A stretch of DNA of 64,000 bases from the NCBI RefSeq assembly GCF_001657485.1, contig NZ_LXFU01000048.1, forward strand, positions 62,001 to 126,000. Reading direction: 5' to 3'. Origin of the DNA: Rhizobium sp. WYCCWR10014 (GTDB taxonomy: Bacteria; Pseudomonadota; Alphaproteobacteria; Rhizobiales; Rhizobiaceae). Below, in pieces: positions 1 to 7,873 of this stretch (the first letter of the stretch is position 1; the number at the start of each line of letters is the position of its first letter). The notes beneath the pieces are model-generated. The model saw nothing but the letters and a program-made list of their open reading frames with translations, had not been told where the DNA came from and did not search any database. The translations under genes and the position numbers were made by a program.

Positions 1-570
1 GGCGCGAAGCTGCAGGACGATATCAAGACACTGGAAACGCTGGAGCGCGGTATTTCGGCGATGCAATCGGCTGCGATCGCCGACAGGATCACCGGACTTC
101 CGAACCGCATCGCGCTGAATCGGACGATCGCCGATCTCTACAAGCGCGAAGAAGGTGCCGCCGGCAGCGCGCTGATCATGGTCGATATCGACAATTTCAC
201 CGATCTCAACGAAAAATACGGCACCCAGGCCGGCAACAAGCTCCTGAGGAAGCTCGCCGGCCTATTCAGCAAGTCGATCAAGAAGAACGATTTCGTCGCC
301 CGCACAGAGGCTGACGAATTCGCCTTGTTGTTTTCCAATGTCGGCATGCAGGATGCGATGACGATTGCCGAACGGCTGCGCGCCTCCGTCGCGGACAATC
401 TGGTCTTTGCGACATCCGACAAGGCCGACCCCGGCAGGCTCACCATCTCGATCGGCGTTGCGCTCAGCACCGATGCGGCAACGCCTGGACAATTGCAGGC
501 CAATGCCCGCGTGGCGCTTCTCGCCGCGCAGTCCAACCCTCGACTGCCGGTGCAGGCTTTCGGCCGCTAA
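1..570 (+). CDS. GGDEF domain protein, C-terminal part (5' end outside window)
   Basis: The reading frame is open from base 1 and ends at TAA 568-570, so only the last 189 residues are present. After a short helical stretch the text TGLPNR near residue 31 opens a typical GGDEF (diguanylate cyclase) fold, with the DIDNFTDLN motif near residues 62-70. The signature loop at 307-321 reads EADEF instead of GGDEF, so the two glycines that contact GTP are lost and the GHxxGD segment is also altered (GTQAGN). Such domains are usually inactive for cyclic-di-GMP synthesis and serve as GTP-binding or regulatory modules. The N-terminal sensor part cannot be seen. The family call is firm, the inactivity is inferred. 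Confidence 0.85.
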   Translation, partial: GAKLQDDIKTLETLERGISAMQSAAIADRITGLPNRIALNRTIADLYKREEGAAGSALIMVDIDNFTDLNEKYGTQAGNKLLRKLAGLFSKSIKKNDFVARTEADEFALLFSNVGMQDAMTIAERLRASVADNLVFATSDKADPGRLTISIGVALSTDAATPGQLQANARVALLAAQSNPRLPVQAFGR

Positions 571-574
571 GGCG

Positions 575-632
575 GCGGACAAGCAAGCTTGCCAGCGCAC
601 AAGCAAGCTTGGCGCGGACAAGCAAGCTTGCC
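575..632. repeat. three tandem ~19-bp repeats containing AAGCAAGCTT
   Basis: Copies at 575-593, 595-613 and 614-632 share gcg(g/c)acAAGCAAGCTTg. Copies 1 and 3 are identical, copy 2 differs at three positions. Each core contains the palindrome CAAGCTTG. The array begins five bases after the stop of the GGDEF gene and lies in the leader of the ABC-F gene. Function unknown. Confidence 0.85.
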
Positions 633-640
633 GCGGGAAT

Positions 641-666
641 AAGCGCTCTTGCCTTGGCGAGCGCTT
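641..666 (+). promoter_or_regulatory. hairpin in the leader of the ABC-F gene
   Basis: AAGCGCTC (641-648) pairs with GAGCGCTT (659-666) across a 10-base loop, ending 18 bases before the chosen ATG at 685. No long T-run follows, so it is not a classical terminator. It could shape translation or transcription of the downstream ABC-F gene. Role inferred only from position. Confidence 0.4.
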
Positions 667-684
667 TCGGCCAAAACGCCGGCC

Positions 685-2568
685 ATGATCACGCTCACCG
701 ACATTTCTGCCCGCATCGCCGGGCGCCTGCTTCTCGACAATGCCAGCGTCTCGCTGCCTTCAGGCACGAAGGCAGGGCTCGTCGGGCGCAACGGCGCCGG
801 CAAGTCCACGCTTTTTCGCGTCATCACCGGCGATCTCGGTGCGGAAACCGGATCGGTGTCGATCCCGAAGGCCGCACGTATCGGCCAGGTGGCGCAGGAA
901 GCGCCGGCGACCGAGGATGCCCTGATCGAGATCGTGCTTGCCGCGGACAAGGAACGCACCGCCCTCGTTGCCGAGGCGGAAACGGCGACCGATCCCCACC
1001 GCATCGCCGAAATCCAGATGCGCCTTGTCGATATCGACGCGCATTCGGCCGAAGCACGCGCGGCGAGCATTCTTGCCGGACTCGGCTTCGACAAGGCGGC
1101 GCAAGCCCGCCCCGCCTCCTCCTTCTCCGGCGGCTGGCGCATGCGCGTCGCCCTTGCCGCCGTGCTGTTTTCCGAGCCGGATCTGCTTCTGCTCGACGAG
1201 CCGACCAACTATCTCGACCTCGAAGGCACGCTGTGGCTGGAAGACTATGTCAGGCGCTATCCGCACACCGTCATCATCATCAGCCACGATCGCGACCTCT
1301 TGAACAATGCTGTCAATGCGATCGTCCATCTCGACCAGAAGAAGCTCACCTTCTATCGCGGCGGCTACGACCAGTTCGAGCGGCAGAAGGCGGAAGCCGA
1401 CGAGTTGCAGACGAAAGCCAAGGCCAAGAACGACGCGGCACGCAAACATCTGCAGGGCTTCATCGATCGCTTCAAGGCCAAGGCTTCCAAGGCCCGGCAG
1501 GCACAATCGCGCGTCAAGGCGCTGGAGCGCATGGGAACGGTCGCCGCGGTGATCGAGGACCACGTACAGCCGATCACTTTTCCCGAGCCGGAAAAGCAGC
1601 CGGCTTCGCCGATCGTCGCGATCCAGAGCGGCGCCGTCGGCTACGAGCCCGGCAATCCGATCCTGAAAAACCTCAATCTGCGCATCGACAATGACGACCG
1701 CATCGCCCTGCTCGGCTCGAACGGCAACGGCAAATCGACCTTCGCCAAATTCATTTCCGGCCGGCTGGCGCCGGAAAGTGGCGAAGTGAAGATCGCGCCG
1801 AGCCTGAAGATCGGCTTCTTCGCGCAGCACCAGCTCGACGACCTCATTCCCGAGCAATCGCCGGTGGAGCATGTGCGCCGGCTGATGCCGGGTGCGCCGG
1901 AAGCCAAGGTGCGCGCCCGCGTCGCCCAGATGGGGCTCGCGACCGAGAAGATGGCGACGGCCGCCAAGGATCTTTCCGGCGGCGAAAAAGCCCGATTGCT
2001 GATGGGGCTTGCCGCCTTCAATGCACCCAATCTGCTGATCCTCGACGAGCCGACCAACCACCTCGACATCGACAGCCGCCGCGCGCTGATCGAGGCGCTG
2101 AACGACTACGAGGGCGCCGTCATCCTGATCTCGCACGATCGCCATCTGATCGAGGCGACGGTCGATCGGCTGTGGCTGGTCAATGGCGGCACGGTGACGA
2201 CCTTCGAAGGCGATATGGACGAATACCGCGACCTCATCGTCACATCCGGTAAAAAAAAAGAAGAAAAGCCGCAGCTAACTGAAGACGCTACGTCGAAGGC
2301 CGACCAGCGCAAGCTCAATGCCGAACGTCGCGCGTCGCTGACGCCGCTCAGGAAAAAGATCAACGAAATCGAATCCTTGACGGCGAAGCTGGAGAAACAG
2401 ATTCAGGCGCTTGATGCGGAACTTGCGGATCCGGCCCTTTACGAGAAGACGCCCGCCAAAGCCGCCGAGAAGGTGAAGCAACGCGGCGAGGCCGCGGCAA
2501 AACTCGCTGCCGCCGAGGAAGACTGGCTGATGCTGTCTGCCGAATATGAAGAAGCGATGGCGGGATAG
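685..2568 (+). CDS. ABC-F family ATPase (ribosome-associated type)
   Basis: A 627-residue soluble protein with two ABC nucleotide-binding domains in one chain and no membrane segments, the layout of ABC-F proteins (Uup/YheS/EttA type) that act on the ribosome rather than in transport. Walker A motifs GRNGAGKST and GSNGNGKST, signatures FSGGWRMR and LSGGEKAR, and Walker B LLLLDEPTNYLD and LLILDEPTNHLD are intact. A charged linker of about 80 residues joins the two domains. The C-terminal tail (about the last 100 residues) is a lysine/glutamate-rich predicted coiled coil, as in Uup-like members. I chose ATG 685 (MITLTDIS), since the first residues form the start of the ABC fold; a TTG 12 codons upstream is less likely. 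Exact subfamily not resolved. Confidence 0.92.
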   Translation: MITLTDISARIAGRLLLDNASVSLPSGTKAGLVGRNGAGKSTLFRVITGDLGAETGSVSIPKAARIGQVAQEAPATEDALIEIVLAADKERTALVAEAETATDPHRIAEIQMRLVDIDAHSAEARAASILAGLGFDKAAQARPASSFSGGWRMRVALAAVLFSEPDLLLLDEPTNYLDLEGTLWLEDYVRRYPHTVIIISHDRDLLNNAVNAIVHLDQKKLTFYRGGYDQFERQKAEADELQTKAKAKNDAARKHLQGFIDRFKAKASKARQAQSRVKALERMGTVAAVIEDHVQPITFPEPEKQPASPIVAIQSGAVGYEPGNPILKNLNLRIDNDDRIALLGSNGNGKSTFAKFISGRLAPESGEVKIAPSLKIGFFAQHQLDDLIPEQSPVEHVRRLMPGAPEAKVRARVAQMGLATEKMATAAKDLSGGEKARLLMGLAAFNAPNLLILDEPTNHLDIDSRRALIEALNDYEGAVILISHDRHLIEATVDRLWLVNGGTVTTFEGDMDEYRDLIVTSGKKKEEKPQLTEDATSKADQRKLNAERRASLTPLRKKINEIESLTAKLEKQIQALDAELADPALYEKTPAKAAEKVKQRGEAAAKLAAAEEDWLMLSAEYEEAMAG

Positions 2569-2578
2569 CCACAGGCCC

Positions 2579-2640
2579 TAGAACAGGATTTCGCCCGAAA
2601 ACCGCTCACACTTTTCGGCATCATGCCTTAGCGAAAGCGT
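2579..2640. repeat. dispersed palindromic intergenic element (family C, copy 1)
   Basis: The stretch carries CCGAAAACCGCTCACACTTTTCGGCATCATGCC, related to sequences at 17976-18019, 30630-30661 and 52645-52672 in this window (core AAAACCG/TG..CACxxTTTTsGGC). It starts 11 bases after the ABC-F stop and can fold through CCGAAAA/TTTTCGG. Likely a dispersed rhizobial repeat that may act in transcript ends. Confidence 0.55.
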
Positions 2641-2746
2641 GGCGAAGTGCCGCGTATCAACGCAATTTCGGCCATTATCAACCGATCGTTAACCATAATC
2701 CGAAAGGTTGTCTCAACATTCGTTACCGATTTGTTGAGCCCTTTCC

Positions 2747-3592
2747 ATGTATCGTTTTTTCGTTTTGTCCTGCATGGCCCTCACGGCCGCCCTCTCCGCC
2801 TGCAGCACCACCAGACAAACCGCTCCGGATACTTCGATCAAGACCTCATCGGTGATCGCGCCCGAGGGACGGGCGCTTGCCTATGCCGGCGACGATGCGA
2901 CGCCGCACCTTGCCGGCCCGCATCATCTCGCCGGGCGGACGCTGGAGGTTTCCTCGCTTTCCGATCTCAAGCTGCAGGACAAGGAAGTGATCCTGAGCTT
3001 CGACGATGGCCCGATCCCCGGCCGGACGGACAAGGTGCTGGCAATCCTCGACCAGTTCGGCGTCAAGGGCGCCTTCATGATGGTCGGCGAAATGGCCGAG
3101 ATGCATCCGGCGCTCGCCCGTAAGGTCGCCCAGGACGGCAACACGATCGGCAGCCACACTTATGACCACGCCAATTTGAGTTCGCTGAGTTTCGACGCGG
3201 CAATGGCCGAGGTGATCAGGGGTGAATTGGCGGTGACCAAGGCGACGGGAACCGATGTCTGCTTCTTCCGCTTCCCCTATCTTGCCGAGAGCCACAGGCT
3301 GCGCGCCGCGATCGCCATGCGCGACATGGTGGTCATGGATGTCGACATCGACAGCAAGGACTATTTCACCACGACGCGGGTCTCCGCGACGCAGCGGACG
3401 ATGAACCTCCTGCACAAGCGCGGCCGCGGCATCATCCTGATGCACGACATCCACAAACGCACGGTGGCGATGCTGCCGAGCCTGCTCTCGCGGCTCGAAG
3501 CCGAAGGCTACAAGGTGGTGACGTTGAAATTCAAGAAGCGTGAGGTGCCGAACACCGTCGTCGCCACGGCCGATTTCGTGACGATCCGTTAA
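2747..3592 (+). CDS. polysaccharide deacetylase (NodB homology) lipoprotein
   Basis: A 281-residue protein starting with a lipoprotein signal: basic start, hydrophobic stretch and lipobox LSAC ending at Cys19, so it is probably anchored in the outer or inner membrane facing the periplasm. The rest is a carbohydrate esterase family 4 domain: SFDDGP (metal/catalytic Asp pair, near residue 85), SHTYDH (HxxxH metal ligands), RFPY and LMHDIH motifs are all present, so it should be catalytically active. The family removes N-acetyl groups from chitin-like oligomers, peptidoglycan or exopolysaccharide. The substrate here is unknown and it is not nodB itself, which lacks a lipoprotein signal and sits in nod clusters. 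It stands alone between an ABC-F gene and a peptidase gene. Confidence 0.88.
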   Translation: MYRFFVLSCMALTAALSACSTTRQTAPDTSIKTSSVIAPEGRALAYAGDDATPHLAGPHHLAGRTLEVSSLSDLKLQDKEVILSFDDGPIPGRTDKVLAILDQFGVKGAFMMVGEMAEMHPALARKVAQDGNTIGSHTYDHANLSSLSFDAAMAEVIRGELAVTKATGTDVCFFRFPYLAESHRLRAAIAMRDMVVMDVDIDSKDYFTTTRVSATQRTMNLLHKRGRGIILMHDIHKRTVAMLPSLLSRLEAEGYKVVTLKFKKREVPNTVVATADFVTIR

Positions 3593-3660
3593 GGCGGGTT
3601 GCCAAGTCGGGACCGGCTGCCTAGATCTTGGCGACGTCAACGAAAGCCGGCAGGTCGGAT

Positions 3661-5730
3661 ATGAACCTTCATCTCGAAACGGACGACGATCCGCGCACCC
3701 GCCAGTTCATCGACGAGCACAACCGGGTTTCCGACGCGGCACTGAGAACACCTGAATTCGTGAGGGATCGCGATGCGATCAAGGCGCTGATCGAGCGGCA
3801 GGACAGACTGATCGTTCCGATGCGCCGAGGCGAGTGGCTGTTCGATTTCCGGCAGAGCAAGGACAATCCTCTCGGCATCTGGCTCCGCCTGCCGGCAAAT
3901 CAGGAGCCACTGCCGGACGCCGCCTGGGAGCCGGTCTTCGATCTCGACGCCTTCTGCGCCAGCGAAGGCAAGCGCTGGAATTGGCGCGGCGCCGTCACCT
4001 GCCCATGGGAGCCGACGCGGGTGCTGCTTACGCTTTCGGACGGCGGCTCCGACCTTCTCCGGCTGCTCGAATTCGACGCCGAGCGGAAACAGGTCGTCGA
4101 GGGCGGCTTCGATACACCGGCCGCACGATCGCATGCCACTTGGCTGAGCCGCGACGAAATCTGCTATTTCGGTTCCATCGACCAATTTTCGGCGACCCGC
4201 TCGGGATGGCCGCGCGTCGGACGGCGATTGAAGCGCGGGCAGCGACCGGAAGATGCCGCCGTCATGTTCGAAGCCGCCAACGAGGACGTCTACGGCTTCA
4301 ATCTCGTCATCGACCCTGCCCTATCAGGCGCTTCGGCGGATCGCGGATTGATCGATATTTTCGTCGCCGCCCACGAGATCGGCGTCGCGAGCGCTTTCCT
4401 GATCGCCAACGACGGCACACAGCGGCGCATCGATCTGCCTAAGGAAGCCGATTTCCAGTTCAATCATGATCATTGCCTTTGGCGGGCAAAGACCGATGAA
4501 CGCGTTGCAACCGGCAGCCTGGTGCTGCAACGCTTCGATCCCGCCTCGGAGACCGCCCTGCTCGGGCCGGAGCGCATCCTGTTTCAGCCTGGCGAGGGCC
4601 AATCCATCGCGCAGATGATGCTGATGCAAGAATGGTGCGTTTTCATCATCTCCGATCGGCTGCGTCCGCGTCTCATGGTGCTGGACCTGACAAGGCCCGA
4701 TGCCGAACAGCGCGAGATCGCACTGCCGGCGGATATGCAGACGGCTCACTTCAGGCCGCTCCATGCGGATCTGCATCTTGGCGACGATACTCTCCACATC
4801 GTCGGCCAGGGCTTCCTGCAGCCTCCCGTCTGTTACCGCCTCGAGCTGTCGGATCGCAGCAAGCAGGCCGAGCCGATTTTCGTCGCAGCGGCGCCGAGCT
4901 ATTTCGATGCGACCGATATGTCATCCGAACTGCTGGAGGCTGTTTCCGAGGACGGAACGAGGGTTACCTATCGGCTGGTCCTGCCGAAGCAGTGGACCAA
5001 GGGCGCGCTGCCGGTGCTGCTTTATGGCTATGGCGGCTTCGATGTCTCGTTGTCGCCAAGCTATTCCGGCGTGACGGGACGCTGGCTGGAACAAGGCGGC
5101 GCCTATGTGCAGGCCTATATTCGCGGCGGCGGCGAATTCGGGCCCGACTGGTATCGCAGCGCCAAGCGGCAGGGGCGAGACCGGGCGTTTGCCGACTTCG
5201 TCGCCATCGCTCGCGATCTCGTCGCCCGCGGCTATACCGTGCCGTCGCGGATCGCCTGCCAGGGCGGCAGCAATGGCGGCCTGCTGACCGGCGTGATGCT
5301 GACGCGCTATCCCGATGATTTCGGCGCCGTCTGGTGCCAGGTGCCTGTCCTCGACATGACACGCTTCCACCTGTTCAGCGCAGGGCAAGCCTGGATGGAC
5401 GAATATGGCGACCCGGAGACGCCGGTGGACCGGGATTTCATGCTCGGTTATTCGCCGCTTCACAATGTCGGGCCGGCGACCAAGGTCAGCTATCCGCCGA
5501 TCTACATCGAAAGCTCCGCCAATGACGACCGCGTGCATCCCTCGCATGCGCGCCGCTTTGCCGCGCGGCTGGAGGAAGAAGGACACCGGCCGCTGTTCCA
5601 TGAATTCGGCTCTGGCGGGCATGGCGGCGACGGCAATTCCGAAGAGCGCGCCGCCCGCGCGGCGATGGGCTACAGCTTCCTTCGCCAAACCATCATGCGC
5701 TACGAACCATCATGCGCTAGGATGCGATAG
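3661..5730 (+). CDS. S9 prolyl-oligopeptidase family serine peptidase
   Basis: A 689-residue cytoplasmic protein with no signal peptide. The N-terminal two thirds resembles a beta-propeller that restricts access to peptides. The C-terminal alpha/beta hydrolase domain begins with LPVLLYGYGGF and carries the nucleophile in GGSNGG (Ser537), the acid in NDDRVHPSH (Asp near 622-623) and the catalytic His in SGGHGG (His654). Length and motif order match prolyl oligopeptidase/oligopeptidase B-like enzymes, which cut short peptides after proline or basic residues. ATG 3661 was preferred to a TTG 33 bases upstream because of the better initiator codon. Precise specificity cannot be read from the sequence. 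Confidence 0.9.
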   Translation: MNLHLETDDDPRTRQFIDEHNRVSDAALRTPEFVRDRDAIKALIERQDRLIVPMRRGEWLFDFRQSKDNPLGIWLRLPANQEPLPDAAWEPVFDLDAFCASEGKRWNWRGAVTCPWEPTRVLLTLSDGGSDLLRLLEFDAERKQVVEGGFDTPAARSHATWLSRDEICYFGSIDQFSATRSGWPRVGRRLKRGQRPEDAAVMFEAANEDVYGFNLVIDPALSGASADRGLIDIFVAAHEIGVASAFLIANDGTQRRIDLPKEADFQFNHDHCLWRAKTDERVATGSLVLQRFDPASETALLGPERILFQPGEGQSIAQMMLMQEWCVFIISDRLRPRLMVLDLTRPDAEQREIALPADMQTAHFRPLHADLHLGDDTLHIVGQGFLQPPVCYRLELSDRSKQAEPIFVAAAPSYFDATDMSSELLEAVSEDGTRVTYRLVLPKQWTKGALPVLLYGYGGFDVSLSPSYSGVTGRWLEQGGAYVQAYIRGGGEFGPDWYRSAKRQGRDRAFADFVAIARDLVARGYTVPSRIACQGGSNGGLLTGVMLTRYPDDFGAVWCQVPVLDMTRFHLFSAGQAWMDEYGDPETPVDRDFMLGYSPLHNVGPATKVSYPPIYIESSANDDRVHPSHARRFAARLEEEGHRPLFHEFGSGGHGGDGNSEERAARAAMGYSFLRQTIMRYEPSCARMR

Positions 5731-5819
5731 AATGGAGGAGCAGAGCTTGTCGGCGCGCCTCTTTCTGATACAAACACGTCAATAAATCATACTTTTCATA
5801 CAGGCTCGAGCGAAACACC

Positions 5820-6746
5820 ATGTCACCTATCAACCTCGCCATCGTCGGCGTCGGCAAGATCGTCCGCGACCAGCACCTTCCCTCCATCGCCAAGAACCCG
5901 GATTTCGAACTCGTCGCCACGGCAAGCCGCCACGGCACGGTCGAAGGCGTCAAGAGCTATACGTCGATCGAAGCGATGCTCGATGCCGAGCCCTCGATCG
6001 ATGCCGTTTCGCTCTGCATGCCGCCGCAATATCGCTACGAGGCGGCCTATAAGGCGCTCGTCGCCGGCAAGCACGTCTTCCTGGAAAAGCCGCCAGGCGC
6101 GACGCTCAGCGAAGTGGCCGATCTCGAAGCGCTGGCGAACAAGCAGGGTGCGTCGCTTTTTGCCAGCTGGCATTCTCGCTATGCGCCAGGTGTCGAGGCC
6201 GCCAAGGCGTTTCTTGCCTCGACGACGATTGAAAGCGTGCATGTGATCTGGAAGGAGGATGTCCGCCACTGGCATCCGAACCAGGAATGGATCTGGCAGG
6301 CCGGCGGCCTCGGCGTTTTCGATCCCGGCATCAACGCGCTGTCGATCGTCACCCATATCCTGCCGCGGCCGATCTTCATCACCGAGGCCGTGCTCGAATT
6401 TCCCGAGAATCGCGATGCGCCGATCGCGGCCGACATTCACTTCCGCAATGCTGACGGCCTGCCGGTTCACGCCGAATTCGACTGGCGCCAGACCGGCAAG
6501 CAGAGCTGGGACATCGTCGCGGAGACGGCAGCCGGCCAGATGGTGCTTGCCGAGGGCGGCGCCAAGCTTTTGATCGACGGCACGCTGAGATTCGCCGAGC
6601 CGGAGCAGGAATATCCCTCGCTCTACCGTCGCTTTGCCGAAATCATCAAGGCCGGCAAATCGGATGTCGATCTCGCGCCGCTGCGCCACGTCGCCGATGC
6701 CTTCATGCTTGGCAAGCGGAAATTCGTCGACGCCTTCCACGACTGA
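5820..6746 (+). CDS. Gfo/Idh/MocA oxidoreductase, probable D-galactose 1-dehydrogenase
   Basis: A 308-residue NAD(P)-dependent sugar dehydrogenase. The N-terminal Rossmann fold opens with LAIVGVGKIVRDQH (residues about 6-19) and is followed by the family motif EKPPGAT. The middle region with WHSRYAPG and WIWQAGGLGVFDPGINAL matches the D-galactose 1-dehydrogenase branch (Pseudomonas Gal type) that oxidises galactose to galactonolactone as the first step of a De Ley-Doudoroff-like route. That substrate is inferred from similarity I recall, not proven; arabinose or other sugars are possible. The gene is alone in its orientation unit, with an 89-bp AT-richer promoter region upstream. Confidence 0.8.
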   Translation: MSPINLAIVGVGKIVRDQHLPSIAKNPDFELVATASRHGTVEGVKSYTSIEAMLDAEPSIDAVSLCMPPQYRYEAAYKALVAGKHVFLEKPPGATLSEVADLEALANKQGASLFASWHSRYAPGVEAAKAFLASTTIESVHVIWKEDVRHWHPNQEWIWQAGGLGVFDPGINALSIVTHILPRPIFITEAVLEFPENRDAPIAADIHFRNADGLPVHAEFDWRQTGKQSWDIVAETAAGQMVLAEGGAKLLIDGTLRFAEPEQEYPSLYRRFAEIIKAGKSDVDLAPLRHVADAFMLGKRKFVDAFHD

Positions 6747-6818
6747 GCGTCGCAATAACGTCATAGAAACCGGCAAGATTTGCCGGCCTATGGCAACAAT
6801 GTTCGGGGGCAGCCGCTC

Positions 6819-7322
6819 ATGAGCAACAAAATTGGCCGCAAGGGCCGATTTTTCCGCGTGTTGAAAATTGGCATCCTTGTGGTGCCGCTTCTCGGCCTTG
6901 CAGCATGTTCGGGCGAAGAGGTCGTCATGCCGCCTGACCCACCGGGCATTTCCCGATCCGAGGAATATTCCTTCGGATCGGCGACCCAGGCCCAGGATTG
7001 GCAGGCCACCCGCAAGGTGCTGGGCCAACTGGAAGGGCGGTTCGGAGAGAAGTCCATGCGTATCCTGGCACGCAACCTCGCCAGCACCACCGACCCGCAG
7101 ACCATCAAGGTCTATTATGCCGAACGCCTTGTCCACCAAGCCGGCTGGGCGGAAATGCCGGTCAGCACCTTTGCCGACAAGGCGTGGGCATTCGCTTTGG
7201 TCAGTCCGAATGGAAAGCATGTTTTGGCAGTCGAGGCGCTCGACGCGTCGGAAAGTGCTGGCGGGATCGTACCCCTCAATATCCTGACGAACCTCGACGA
7301 GGACAAGGGTTCGAAACGGTAG
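6819..7322 (+). CDS. predicted lipoprotein of unknown function
   Basis: A 167-residue protein whose first 30 residues form a lipoprotein signal with basic start KIGRKGRFFR, a hydrophobic core and lipobox LAAC. The mature part begins SGEEVVMPPDPPG and has no domain I recognise. The text RILARNLASTTDPQTIKVYYAERLV suggests a small alpha/beta domain. ATG 6819 was chosen because it puts the signal peptide right at the N-terminus; a TTG 39 bases upstream would add residues before it. It follows the dehydrogenase by 72 bases, but joint function is not evident. Confidence 0.7.
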   Translation: MSNKIGRKGRFFRVLKIGILVVPLLGLAACSGEEVVMPPDPPGISRSEEYSFGSATQAQDWQATRKVLGQLEGRFGEKSMRILARNLASTTDPQTIKVYYAERLVHQAGWAEMPVSTFADKAWAFALVSPNGKHVLAVEALDASESAGGIVPLNILTNLDEDKGSKR

Positions 7323-7360
7323 CGGCGTTCGCTGGCCGGGAGGCGAAGTTGGGCGGCTTC

Positions 7361-7418
7361 ATGCAGCAATTCAAAGTGTTACTGCGTCCTTTGCGGCCCT
7401 CGAAAAGACGCGCGGCGA
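7361..7418. repeat. dispersed intergenic element (family A, copy 1)
   Basis: ATGCAGCAATTCAAAGTG followed by TCCTTTGCG and an arm ending GACGCGCGGCG. The same text occurs at 37271-37369, and in inverted orientation at 59549-59615, 60203-60300 and 60305-60402. It lies between the convergent ends of a lipoprotein gene and holC. Confidence 0.7.
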
Positions 7419-7423
7419 AACGC

Positions 7424-7873
7424 TCAGGCCTTCTTCTCCCATCGCCCTTCCGGTGTCTGCTGCCAATAGGTGAGGTTATGTCCCTCGCCTTTCAGCTTCT
7501 TCCACTGCGCACGGGCGGTGTCCAGTTGCTCCTGGTCGTGACCGTCGAACATGAAGACGATGCGCTCATAGGCATCTGCCGGCGGCGGCTCGGCGCCGTC
7601 GACGATGAAACGCACGGTCGCCGCATTGGTATTGCCTGATGTCACCGTCAAAAGCACCGGCTGGCTTTCGGCAAAATCCGCCTCGTCGGTGCCGTGCGGC
7701 AGGAAGCTCTCCTCGCGGAAAGTCCAAAGATGCTGATCGAGTGCATCACGCCGCGCCGGCTCGCGCGTCTGGACGGCAACGCGCCAGCCGCGCTCGACGC
7801 TTTTGTCGATGAGCGGCGGAAGCGCGTCCTCCAGCCTGGATTCGGTCAAATGATAGAAGAGAACGTCCGTCAT
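7424..7873 (-). CDS. holC: DNA polymerase III subunit chi
   Basis: A 149-residue protein with the HolC fold text: N-terminal VLFYHL, RGWRVAVQT, the DQHLWTF segment, then ESFLPHG and a C-terminal YWQQTPEGRW. Chi bridges the clamp-loader complex (through psi, often unrecognised in alphaproteobacteria) and single-stranded DNA-binding protein at the replication fork. Length is normal for the family. Its ATG overlaps the TGA of pepA by one base (TGATG at 7875-7871), so it should be translated by coupling with pepA, an arrangement common in proteobacteria. Confidence 0.93.
   Translation of the reverse strand: MTDVLFYHLTESRLEDALPPLIDKSVERGWRVAVQTREPARRDALDQHLWTFREESFLPHGTDEADFAESQPVLLTVTSGNTNAATVRFIVDGAEPPPADAYERIVFMFDGHDQEQLDTARAQWKKLKGEGHNLTYWQQTPEGRWEKKA

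Noticed and set aside
575..632. Possible CRISPR array
   Set aside because: Only three copies, with spacers of zero or one base; not CRISPR-like.
760..2145. Minus-strand frame over the ABC-F gene
   Set aside because: No recognisable protein text; the plus-strand ABC-F motifs are complete.
2747..3592. nodB (nodulation chitooligosaccharide deacetylase)
   Set aside because: It has the fold but also a lipoprotein signal, and no nod genes or nod box are near.
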